Positions 8,014 to 16,220 of a DNA stretch of 31,239 bases are shown here, in pieces. The notes under the pieces were generated by a model. That model did not search any database, was not told the DNA's origin, and saw only the letters and a program-made list of their open reading frames with translations. Source of the DNA: Desulfobacteraceae bacterium (GTDB lineage: Bacteria > Desulfobacterota > DSM-4660 > Desulfatiglandales > Desulfatiglandaceae); contig DAOWOF010000004.1 in assembly GCA_030642205.1 (NCBI GenBank), positions 1 to 31,239 of the forward strand, read 5' to 3'. Numbering within the stretch: position 1 is the first letter of the stretch; every line of letters begins with the position of its first letter. A program made the position numbers and the translations under genes.

Positions 8014-8907
8014 ATGTCCAAAGAAGAAACACCCTTATTCAATCCCGCGACTCCAGGAGGAATCATAACATCCGAGGGATGGAATAATATTCAGAGAGAA
8101 TTAAGATACGCGATAAGGCATCATAATCATTCTGTTGATGGCGTTATTAATGACGCGGAAACCACTGATGATGCCACATTAATCGGAAGCGATGAAATCG
8201 CAGATGGCGCTGTCACTTTAAGTAAATTAGCGGATGACATCAATCTTGATCAGGAGCTCGCTGATAATGCTGTAACAACAAACAAAATTGCAAATGGCGC
8301 TGTTACCTTAAGTAAATTAGCAGAAGACATCAATCTTGATCAGGAACTCGTTGATAATGCTGTAACAACAAATAAAATTGCGGATAATGCTGTAACAAGC
8401 ACAAAGATAGCAAATAACGCGATAACAAATTCTAAAATAGCGTCAGCTACAATTAACCATATTTCCAGCCAAATTTTTGCAAACTTAATGGAAGCAAAAT
8501 GGGAGAAGTTAAAGCTTGAAAGAGGCTGGCAGACTGAAGGAGATTGCGGCTGGTATAAAGATCCTCTGGGAATTATTCATTTACGGGGAATGTTACACCG
8601 CGGACTCAAAGAGCCTGTTGCTCCTGTTGCTGATCTCCCTGAAGAAAACGCTCCTGTATCAACGATGTTTTTTCCTTGTGTTAATATACAAATCACGCAA
8701 ATGGTTCGAAGAGAATTTAGAAATGAATCAGTAATCTCTGCGCCATTAACAATCACAGAACGAGGGGAGATTATTATAAACCTTAAAGAACCTGCGATAT
8801 TTCAGGAAATGTATCGAATGCTTTTCACAAACGAAATAGAATTAAGATTCGTCAATGTTTTATTAGATGGTATATCCTATAAAAGCAAATCAGTCAGACA
8901 CAGATGA
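8014..8907 (+). CDS. Tail fibre with NAVTTNKIA-type repeats
   Basis: A good Shine-Dalgarno AAGGAG (8001-8006) precedes the ATG. The 297-residue protein has an N-terminal segment with HHNHSVDG near residue 36, a low-complexity repeat region (about 55-150) of units such as DNAVTTNKIADNAV and GAVTLSKLAEDINLDQEL, then a unique C-terminal domain (165-297). Such pseudo-repeats (aDgAVtsaKIadgaVt) are typical of trimeric phage fibre shafts. The C-terminal part, with GWYKDPLGIIHLRGMLHRG, resembles collar or receptor-binding tips. A 90-bp tandem duplication lies inside the shaft. The stop overlaps the next start (ATGA). Confidence 0.75.
   Translation: MSKEETPLFNPATPGGIITSEGWNNIQRELRYAIRHHNHSVDGVINDAETTDDATLIGSDEIADGAVTLSKLADDINLDQELADNAVTTNKIANGAVTLSKLAEDINLDQELVDNAVTTNKIADNAVTSTKIANNAITNSKIASATINHISSQIFANLMEAKWEKLKLERGWQTEGDCGWYKDPLGIIHLRGMLHRGLKEPVAPVADLPEENAPVSTMFFPCVNIQITQMVRREFRNESVISAPLTITERGEIIINLKEPAIFQEMYRMLFTNEIELRFVNVLLDGISYKSKSVRHR
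8206..8385 (+). repeat. Two tandem 90-bp units in the fibre shaft
   Basis: Unit 1 (8206-8295) and unit 2 (8296-8385) are near-identical at the DNA level, including the shared ATCAATCTTGATCAGGA and GATAATGCTGTAACAACA. Each encodes 30 residues, so gain or loss of a unit keeps the frame and changes shaft length. The few differences show that the duplication is not from assembly error. Confidence 0.85.
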
Positions 8908-11147
8908 AAAACAATCAGAATATCTTGCCTGTTTTTAATAAAATAATTGATTTTAAAACAGCTTCTGACAAGAATATCTTTTTTCTTGTACCGGAAGAGG
9001 CTGCTGTTATAAAGGCCTCTTTTTTATTCCAGGGAAAATACCTGTATCAAACTACCAGTTTTAAAGACAATTCTTCCTTCACAGAAATACTTCCAGTCCC
9101 TGATGAAAATAATGGGCTTAAAAGCAATTCAATTCTAATAGATTTTCACCAGCAAAGGTCCATAGAGTCGATCAGGATTGTCCTGAAAAAAGAGGAGGCA
9201 ATTGATCCTGACAAACTTGTTTGTATTATACGGATATGGGGAGGCAATCAATGGATCCTTCCCCAGCCAAAAAATGTCCTGTTTTTTAAAGGCAAGGGCT
9301 CGCCCCTTCAATATTCAATAAATGAGGGATTTTCATTACTCAAAACAGATAAAATCTTTTGTAGTTTTGTTAAGATTATCAATCCTGATGAAACAGATGC
9401 AAACAAAGATGTTAATATTGGAGATTCCCCAGCCGATGATCTGATGGAGCTATTGAATTTTGATACATTAAAAGGGATTGAAGAACAGCAGTCTCTTGAT
9501 GTGGCAAGTCTTGAAATACAAACAAAAGACGCCATTGCTTCCTTGACAATAGGCGAGCCGGGAAAGCCTCCTTTATTTATTAAACAGGGGGAATTAAGAT
9601 CCGAGGATAATAAACCGGAAGAGATATTAGATTTTCAGACAAATATCGCGAAAGCCCTGTTAAATACAAAGTCATTCCCTGTTGATCAGCTGGATATTCC
9701 AGAGGAATTTAAATCATATCTAAATCCGGATGTCTCTTACCACCCGATTGCGCTTTCTATCAAAACAGCGTCCAGCGGGACCTTGTTTATCAACAGCATC
9801 GACATTGGACATATCTTTATCAAAGAGATCTTCTCATCTGAACCCGGACAAACAGCAAATCAAATATCCGAGGTTAATTTTAATTATGATCCAATGACAA
9901 CCAGGGTGGATGAAAAAACTATTTACGTGCAAGTTCAAGAAGGGTCAACGATAAAAAAGCTCTCCTTTGAAATTAAAGGAAGCATTAATAAAAACAGATT
10001 GGTTCCCCTTGCGAAACTTGACCCGCAGCCTGACATATATCCTGATAACATCAGCATTTCAGCCCTGGCAAATCAGAGCCTTTTTTCATCCTTTACTGTG
10101 GTGGAAGGGTTTTTTGCTATTAATTCCATTGGAATAAGAATTAAACCAGTATCAGATACATTATCATTAAAGGCGCTGATCCTGTATGATCTGAACGGAA
10201 GGCCTGATTATAAGGGAAAGGAGCTAGCGTCATCCTTAAAAAAATATGAGTCCCTTGATGGAGAAAAATATCAATGGCTCAAGTTTGAATTAGACAATCA
10301 ATTGATCCCGGAAAATAATACAACATATTGGCTAAAGATAGAAGTCAAGGAAGGAGAAATGGCCTGGCAGGCTGAAAAGACATCAGCGGCAGATCAATTA
10401 TTTGTTTTCAGACAAAAAAAAGAAATACTGATGCCTTGCGGCCCGCATCTTGATTCTTCGCTTACACTAATAGCGAGATTTTTTTATACCCCGGAAAATT
10501 ATCGGGAGCATCTCTCCGTAAAAATAGATACTCAGACTAATTATATCCCCCTGGAATCTGTAGATTCTATTGATACAACATTAAAACTGGACCTGGATAC
10601 AGGCTGCCAGGAAAATTATTTCAAGATTAATTTATGTTCAGAATCAGAAGGAAAACTTGAGCTATCCAATCTCAAATTATATTATGAAGATAGCAATAAT
10701 CCTGTTTATATATTCTTGAACAACGAAGATATAAGCAATAATACCCTAACCATTCCTGATGAACTTTCCAGAATTCCTCTCCATGCCATAAGCGGGATCG
10801 GAAAAAAATATGCCAATAGATTAAACGAAGCCGGCATTAATAATATCAGAGATCTTGTCTTACTCGAAAACCACAATCTTCCGGAACTATCAAGTTCCTC
10901 CGGCATTACTAAAAACAGGCTCATTGACATGGTTTCCAAGGCATTGACAATTAATCTGGTTTACTCCGGCAACCTGCCACAACTCGTGCTGAGTTCAGGA
11001 CGGAAATTTCATGAATTGCTGGAAATGCCTACTTCTTATTTAAGTGATTTGCTCAAAATAAGTCAGGAGTCTGCCAAAGATTTCAGAAATTCTGCCATTA
11101 TTCTGGACGCAGCCACTGACAGAAGCATGGAAATAAAGAAACGATGA
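8904..11147 (+). CDS. Large distal tail protein with C-terminal helix-hairpin-helix motifs
   Basis: The 747-residue protein starts in an ATGA overlap with the fibre gene. Residues 1-610 are strand-rich and not recognised; several blocks look like beta-sandwich or carbohydrate-binding modules (for example NSIGIRIKPVSDTLSLKALI and TTYWLKIEVKEG). Residues about 625-690 hold a helix-hairpin-helix of the DUF4332 type: ISGIGKKYANRLNEAGINNI with RDLV following, then SSGITKNRLIDMVSKAL. A second, weaker helical pair follows (LSSGRKFHELLEMPTSYLSD). HhH motifs usually bind DNA, or serve as protein-binding modules; in a tail protein this is unusual. By position it is the last intact gene of the tail cluster, possibly an adhesin or effector-like protein. 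Confidence 0.6.
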   Translation: MKNNQNILPVFNKIIDFKTASDKNIFFLVPEEAAVIKASFLFQGKYLYQTTSFKDNSSFTEILPVPDENNGLKSNSILIDFHQQRSIESIRIVLKKEEAIDPDKLVCIIRIWGGNQWILPQPKNVLFFKGKGSPLQYSINEGFSLLKTDKIFCSFVKIINPDETDANKDVNIGDSPADDLMELLNFDTLKGIEEQQSLDVASLEIQTKDAIASLTIGEPGKPPLFIKQGELRSEDNKPEEILDFQTNIAKALLNTKSFPVDQLDIPEEFKSYLNPDVSYHPIALSIKTASSGTLFINSIDIGHIFIKEIFSSEPGQTANQISEVNFNYDPMTTRVDEKTIYVQVQEGSTIKKLSFEIKGSINKNRLVPLAKLDPQPDIYPDNISISALANQSLFSSFTVVEGFFAINSIGIRIKPVSDTLSLKALILYDLNGRPDYKGKELASSLKKYESLDGEKYQWLKFELDNQLIPENNTTYWLKIEVKEGEMAWQAEKTSAADQLFVFRQKKEILMPCGPHLDSSLTLIARFFYTPENYREHLSVKIDTQTNYIPLESVDSIDTTLKLDLDTGCQENYFKINLCSESEGKLELSNLKLYYEDSNNPVYIFLNNEDISNNTLTIPDELSRIPLHAISGIGKKYANRLNEAGINNIRDLVLLENHNLPELSSSSGITKNRLIDMVSKALTINLVYSGNLPQLVLSSGRKFHELLEMPTSYLSDLLKISQESAKDFRNSAIILDAATDRSMEIKKR

Positions 11148-11206
11148 GTCAAGATATGGCGCACCATTACAGCCCCGCGATAAGTCTTCCAGCATTTTAT
11201 CTATAG
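11144..11206 (+). pseudogene. Truncated start of a further tail-operon gene
   Basis: An ATG at 11144 overlaps the stop of the HhH-tipped protein in the same ATGA manner as the upstream pair. It reads MSQDMAHHYSPAISLPAFYL and then TAG. The frame continues with SLSVAVQEALTVT before a second stop. The coupling suggests a once longer downstream gene now broken; it could also be a chance frame. Confidence 0.35.
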
Positions 11207-11566
11207 TCATTGTCTGTCGCTGTTCAAGAGGCTCTCACCGTGACATAATTTATATCAAGAAACATATATACTGTCCACGGAATGCCACAATATTTACATG
11301 CATTGACCATGTTTCCTTTGATAACTCTTTACATTTTGGAATAATTATAGTAGATCTTACTTGAAAGCAAGATTTGGGGAATCATAGTCCTTATTATATT
11401 TAGTAACTTATCTAAAAAAACCTTAAACAAATAAATCTTGCATTTTCTTTAGGCTAAGATTAGTCAAATTATGCTGATTATTTTATAATACCAAAAGATT
11501 TCTTTCCATTATTTTGCTGGCATCATGTATTAATTATACATATTAGTGAATAGAAATATTTATTTT

Positions 11567-11818
11567 TTAATAAGGCATTGAATCTTGAGCATCTTCCCCT
11601 GTAATGTCAATGCTGTAAATTGACAAGTTCCCTTTAGCCTTTTGTTCACGGCGGCTTCGCCGTCGTAAACCGCAATTATACATTCCATGTAGAGACGATT
11701 GTAGATACCTAATATACGAAGCTTTTTTCAGAGCAAGCATAATATCCTGCGGTTTAGTATGATTTTTTTGTATTTCTGCAAGTGCCTCTACAATCTGCAT
11801 TTCATTCAAGGCCGTCAA
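11567..11818 (-). other. Unrecognised 83-codon reading frame in debris
   Basis: The product starts MTALNEMQIVEALAEIQKNH and has a helical N-terminal half, then LRRRSRREQKAKG and an acidic end. The Arg-rich part comes from a GC-rich hairpin ACGGCG/CGCCGT (about 11646-11661), so the protein may be a fragment interrupted by a palindromic repeat. No Shine-Dalgarno is clear. It could be a remnant of a transposon-borne gene. I do not recognise it. Confidence 0.25.
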
Positions 11819-11950
11819 TATTGACAGATAAGACTACATTACTGTCTGATTGACTTCAATACTATTTAATAACCTTATAACCTTTTCAGAGCGATGAGCC
11901 ATGGCGTTATGTATCAAGTGTTTGATGTGAAAGAAATTGGAACGCTATAA

Positions 11951-11978
11951 TGTCATCCTCGCAAATGCGGAAATGACG
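11951..11978. repeat. Imperfect palindrome, dispersed-repeat type
   Basis: GTCAT (11952-11956) pairs with ATGAC (11973-11977), and CGC (11960-11962) with GCG (11967-11969), around a short loop. The sequence resembles the widespread GTCATTCC...GGAATGAC intergenic palindromes in slightly decayed form. It ends just before the stop of the IS4 remnant. Confidence 0.45.
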
Positions 11979-11985
11979 GCTATCT

Positions 11986-12411
11986 TTACGACGATGTCAT
12001 TAACTTAAGGCATAGATTTGTAGCTATAGCAGTATTTTCTTTTAACACCTTGTAATTGCGTTGAAACGACCGGTTCGGTCGAGCAGTCTCGATTGTATTC
12101 ACAAAGATTTCATGTAGATCTTTTATCAACTCGATTACCTTTGCCTGGATTCTCTGAAACAGCAGAACAATTACATCCTTATAATTTTAAAAGCGCCTGC
12201 GCGAAATTGAGTTGGTGTTTGTACTTATCTTTTTCTGAAATTGTATAAGCTTATTCTAAGCTAAAAAACTCAATACAGAAATAAGATTTTTTGAAAACAC
12301 TTTTACATGAAAATCTTGATAAACGGATAGAACTGATTTTCCTGCAATGTTCTCAATTTCAAGCCAGAGCTTCATGTATTTGTGGTTTTCTCCAACAGGC
12401 CATCCTGGATG
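11986..12411 (-). pseudogene. Decayed IS4-family transposase, C-terminal part
   Basis: Translation of the - strand across frame changes gives HPGWPVGENHKYMKLWLEIE followed by NIAGKSVLSVYQDFHVKVFS (from 12411), then AYTISEKDKYKHQLNFAQAL, then DVIVLLFQRIQAKVIELIKD and NTIETARPNRSFQRNYK, ending at a TAA (11986-11988). This matches by eye the C-terminal end of IS4-type DDE transposases, whose YxxRxxxExxxxxxK region includes the W-V-E-N-Y-K-x-x-K and LEIENF-like segment; here several positions are altered. At least two frameshifts and one stop make it inactive. The DDE core upstream is missing or beyond recognition. Confidence 0.65.
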
Positions 12412-12724
12412 CTAAAATTCCGCAAAAACATCAGGGGACAGGCTTTGGGTGAGTTACGGTGTATGGCAAAAAATTCTTTAGAAAAAATAACTTTTTTAAG
12501 AGATCCTGTAATTTATTGACGCGCATTTTGGAAGGCAGGCTCTGTGCCACAATGAAGATTTCCTGAATATTCTGATCGCATATTTTTTTCCTTTCCGAAT
12601 GATTTATTCTGGATATCCTTTCAATAAAATACAGCATTTTAAAGCCAATATTTCAAGTGTTTTAAGTAGGTTGTCCTTAAGCTAATGATATTGAGCTTCG
12701 CCTTTGAAAAAGATTCAATTTTGT

Positions 12725-12772
12725 GCCACTATTCAGCTCTTCCAGGGATATGGATATTAGCTGGATAGTTGT
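12725..12772. mobile_element. 48-bp IS66-like miniature remnant
   Basis: GCCACTATTCAGCT (12725-12738) and AGCTGGATAGTTGT (12759-12772) are inverted repeats like the ends of the 250-bp MITE. The flanks AATTTTGT (12717-12724) and ATTTTTGT (12773-12780) match at 7 of 8 positions, as expected for an aged 8-bp target duplication. The interior is only about 20 bases. A simple hairpin unrelated to transposition is the alternative. Confidence 0.5.
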
Positions 12773-12845
12773 ATTTTTGTTTACGTTCAAGGAAATCGAA
12801 CATTTTAACCACAGGAATATACCCCAGTACTTCGAGGATTAAAAT

Positions 12846-12874
12846 TTGATGGACTCGTAAAAAGTTCATCAACC
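12846..12874 (+). repeat. Dispersed palindromic repeat, copy 1
   Basis: TTGATGGACTCGTAAAAAGT then TCATCAACC forms a TTGATG/CATCAA stem around a loop containing CTCGTAAAAA. A second copy lies in reverse orientation at 26427-26452. It lies about 130 bases before the membrane-fusion protein gene. Confidence 0.6.
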
Positions 12875-13006
12875 GGCCGATGGAGACAAATCCCTGTCTG
12901 GGGTGAAGCCATATTTATTATTTGCGAACAAAAAGGAAAAAGGCGGCAGAATAATACTCTGACGACCTGCGCCTTAATGTATTTGACTAATTTTCAGGGG
13001 GGCAAA

Positions 13007-14202
13007 ATGTTTGACAGCATGGAAAAACAGATATTGAAAAGGAGATTGATTCTTGCGACAGTCATCTTCTTTTTTCTTTGTGGACTGGTCTCTGCGTATT
13101 ATGCCACACAAACCGGAGATAGTTCAAAAGCGGGGATCATAACTCTGCATGGATGGGTCGAAGGCACAGAAGTTTCAATCTCATCTAAAGTTAGAGGCGA
13201 ACTTATAAAGCTGACTGTTGATGAGAGTTCTGATGTCAAAAAAGGAGATTTAATCGCCAAGATTGATTCTGAACGGATTCGTTCACAGATTGATAATGCC
13301 AAGGCGCAAATAAAAGAAGCCAAGGCAATGTATGAAAAAACACATAACCAAGTTGAAATTCTTGAAAGCAGACTTGAAGGCGCGAAAATCGCCCTTTCTC
13401 TGGCAAAAGAGCAATCCAGTGCAGAAATCCGTCAGGCCAAAGCAAGGCTGGAAGCAGAAAAGGCAACACTGGAACAGGCCGAAAGTAATTTATCCAAGGC
13501 AAGAAAAGATCATACCCGGTTTAAGTCATTAGCAAAGAAAAAATCAATATCTCAAAGTGAGATGGATTCCGTTGAGGATGAGTATCAGGTGAACCTGGCT
13601 AAAGTTGAAAGAGCTACAAGAGAAGTCATCCTGGCAGAAGCATCTCTCTCTCTGGCAAAAGCCTCTATCATTGGAATCGATTTAAAGAGAAATAATATAA
13701 AAATACTTGAAAAGAATCTATGGCGGCCAGGACAGATGAGAAAATTGCCAAGGCTGTTATTGAATCAAAGGTAGCCCAAAGAAATGAAGTGGAATCTGCT
13801 TTTTCTGATACGATTATCATAGCTCCTGTTAACGGTACTGTTACTGATAAGGTAATTGAAGTAGGAGAGGATGTGGTTCCAGGGACACCAATTGTTGTAT
13901 TAACTGATCTAAATTCCCTTTTTGTAAAAACCTATATTGAGCAAAGTGAAATAGGAAAAATAAAGCTAAACAATCCATGTCGTATTTTTGTTGATTCTTT
14001 TCCGGACAGATTTTTTAAAGGGCAGGTAATTTTGGTTGCATCAAAGGCCGAATTTACACCCAGAGATATACAAATGAATGAATATCGATCCACAATGGTT
14101 TACAAGGTGAAAATTGGTATAAATAATCTTGAGGGTGTCCTTAAACCTGGAATGCCGGCTGATGTAAAGCTTAAATGGGATACCGACAAAACATGGGAAT
14201 AA
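13007..14202 (+). pseudogene. HlyD/YbhG-like membrane-fusion protein, frameshifted
   Basis: ATG at 13007 is preferred over 12977 because AGGGGG (12996-13002) lies just before it. The first frame gives an N-terminal membrane anchor (about residues 12-32), a first lipoyl half (GTEVSISSKVRGELIKLTVD), and a long coiled-coil hairpin rich in Ala/Lys/Glu. It then runs off into LWRPGQMRKLP and a stop at 13772-13774. The correct continuation is in another frame from about 13711: EKIAKAVIESKVAQ, the second lipoyl half APVNGTVTDKVIEVGEDV, and a beta-barrel ending KPGMPADVKLKW. One missing base near 13711-13722 explains both halves. It is the periplasmic adaptor of the ABC exporter downstream; the second frame overlaps the ATPase start. 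A sequencing error is possible. Confidence 0.8.
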
Positions 14203-16109
14203 TAGATAGCGCCAGATTAAAAGATAATGTCGTTCTTATTGAGGGATTAACAAAAAAGTACAAAGAAAGAACTGTTGTTGACAATCTGAATCTTAACGTT
14301 AAAAAAGGTGAAATATTTGGCCTTGTAGGGTCTGACGGAGCAGGGAAGACAACCACAATCCAGATGTTATGCGGAATTCTTTCCTCTAACGCAGGCGTCA
14401 TGTTTATTGACGGCCATAATGTTGAAAAAGAACCTGATGTAATACGGTCAAGAATTGGCTATATGTCTCAGGATTTCACCCTGTATCTTGATCTTACTGT
14501 CGAAGAAAATATTGATTTTATGGCAGACCTGAGGGGAATTAAGACTGAACAAAGGGAAAAACAGAAAGAGATACTGCTCAATTTTTCAAGGATGGCGCCA
14601 TTCCGCAACAGGAGGGCTGCCGACCTGTCCGGAGGGATGAAAAAAAAGCTTGCCCTCAGCTGCGCCTTGATACATCGTCCCAAGATTTTGATTCTTGATG
14701 AACCGACAACGGCTGTGGATCCTCTCTCACGTAGTGAATTATGGAAAATATTATATGAATTTCTTTTTGAAGGCATAACAATCCTTATCTCCACACCTTA
14801 TATGGATGAAGCGGAGCGATGTCATCGTGTCGCGATGGTGCAGGAAGGAAAAATAATTACCTGTGACACTCCATCTAATCTAAAAGGGCTAATAACCCGG
14901 AAAATCGCTTCATTTCATACTAATAATATAAGCAAGGCTTGCAGTGTCCTGAAAAATGAGCTGTTAATTTCCGGACAGGTATTTGGAGACAGGATAAATG
15001 TATTTCTTGATGATCCTGATCTGGAAATGCCAAAAATTGCAAATGATATGGCCAGGAGAGATATTATCCTGGATGATTGGGAAGAAGTTTTGCCTACCAT
15101 GGATGATGTTTTTCTATCCTTTCTCCAAAAAGATTTAAAAGAAAACACGGCTATTAAAAATTTATCGTTCAATTTTCATGGAAATCAGCAAAAACCTGTT
15201 GTAGTATCCTCAATCTGCAAGCATTTTGGAGATTTTGTAGCTGTTAATAATGTAAGTTTTGAGATTGAACCTGGTTCTGTTTTTGGCCTTCTTGGGCCAA
15301 ATGGCGCAGGAAAGACAACTACAATAAAAATGCTTTGCGGTCTTATCGTTCCTACTCAGGGAGAGGCCTTTGTCGCCGGGTATAGCATAAAGACTCAACA
15401 GCGTCTGGTAAAAAGCAGAATAGGTTATATGTCCCAACTATTTTCTCTTTATCCTGACCTGACGGTTCAACAGAACCTTGATTTTTTCGGGAGCATCTAT
15501 GGACTTCCAAAAAAAGAAAAAATGAAAAAAATTGATTGGGTTCTTGACCTGGCCGGACTAAAGGGAAAGGAAAAATATCTTACAAGCGAGCTTGCTGGCG
15601 GATGGAAACAGAAACTTGCCCTTGGATGCGCTGTAATGCATCAGCCCGAAGTGCTTTTTCTCGATGAACCTACATCAGGAGTTGATCCGATAGGCCGAAT
15701 AGAATTCTGGGACGCAATTTATGCCTTTTCTGAAGCAGGAATTACGACAGTTGTAACAACCCATTTTATGGATGAAGCCGAACATTGCAATATCCTTGGA
15801 CTTATGACAGATGGAAACCTTGTGGCCATGGGAAGTCCTGGGGCATTGAAAGAAGATCTATCTGTCAATTTTTATGAAATTACCACATCCTTAATCCTTG
15901 AAACATATAATCAATTGATGGGATCTAATCTGATCTTTCAGATGGCGCTTTTCGGGGATAAAATTCATGTCCTGATTGACAAGAAGACAGGGGAGATGAC
16001 GAAAAAACGACTGGAGGATGAAGGTATAAAACTGGATGGAATTGAAAAAATTATGCCAACCCTTGATGATGTGTTTATTTATCATATTAAAGCAGGGGAA
16101 CAAAATTGA
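14175..16109 (+). CDS. Double ABC ATPase of a YbhF-type exporter
   Basis: The 644-residue protein has two fused nucleotide-binding domains. Domain 1: Walker A GSDGAGKTT (52-60), signature LSGGMKKKLAL (from 151), Walker B ILILDEP (171-177). Its switch region reads STPYMDEAE, so the H-loop His is replaced by Pro, as in a degenerate site. Domain 2: Walker A GPNGAGKTT (374-382), signature LAGGWKQKLALG, Walker B VLFLDEP, and an intact THFMDEAE. The arrangement is that of YbhF/CcmA-like exporters with fusion protein and two ABC-2 permeases. A second ATG at 14193 is a possible start; the first overlaps the fusion protein end by 28 bases. It would energise drug or lipid export. Confidence 0.88.
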   Translation: MGYRQNMGIIDSARLKDNVVLIEGLTKKYKERTVVDNLNLNVKKGEIFGLVGSDGAGKTTTIQMLCGILSSNAGVMFIDGHNVEKEPDVIRSRIGYMSQDFTLYLDLTVEENIDFMADLRGIKTEQREKQKEILLNFSRMAPFRNRRAADLSGGMKKKLALSCALIHRPKILILDEPTTAVDPLSRSELWKILYEFLFEGITILISTPYMDEAERCHRVAMVQEGKIITCDTPSNLKGLITRKIASFHTNNISKACSVLKNELLISGQVFGDRINVFLDDPDLEMPKIANDMARRDIILDDWEEVLPTMDDVFLSFLQKDLKENTAIKNLSFNFHGNQQKPVVVSSICKHFGDFVAVNNVSFEIEPGSVFGLLGPNGAGKTTTIKMLCGLIVPTQGEAFVAGYSIKTQQRLVKSRIGYMSQLFSLYPDLTVQQNLDFFGSIYGLPKKEKMKKIDWVLDLAGLKGKEKYLTSELAGGWKQKLALGCAVMHQPEVLFLDEPTSGVDPIGRIEFWDAIYAFSEAGITTVVTTHFMDEAEHCNILGLMTDGNLVAMGSPGALKEDLSVNFYEITTSLILETYNQLMGSNLIFQMALFGDKIHVLIDKKTGEMTKKRLEDEGIKLDGIEKIMPTLDDVFIYHIKAGEQN

Positions 16110-16220
16110 TTATATAAAGGCATTGTTAAATATAGGTTTTTAGATAATTAATTTTACAATACCTCTCCTTTTCTCCAACCCTGCTTTTCTTAAACGTAAA
16201 TGAAATTGAGGCATATTCTA

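Larger units (their letters stand above)
11207..12976. other. 1.8-kb non-coding stretch of transposon debris
   Basis: This stretch separates the tail cluster from the exporter operon. It holds a decayed IS4-type transposase, an unrecognised 83-codon frame, a further 68-codon - strand frame at 12431-12637 that may be part of the same debris, a small IS66-like remnant and several palindromes, each listed separately. Part 11207-11560 is very AT-rich and shows nothing I can name. No tRNA or phage attachment site is recognisable. Confidence 0.6.

Noticed and set aside
7469..11147. Diversity-generating retroelement or shufflon at the fibre genes
   Set aside because: No reverse transcriptase, no template/variable repeat pair and no invertase with inverted fibre segments is found; the only repeat is the 90-bp tandem duplication.
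13709..13774. Programmed frameshift in the membrane-fusion protein
   Set aside because: No X-XXY-YYZ slippery site or following pseudoknot is visible; a plain indel is simpler.
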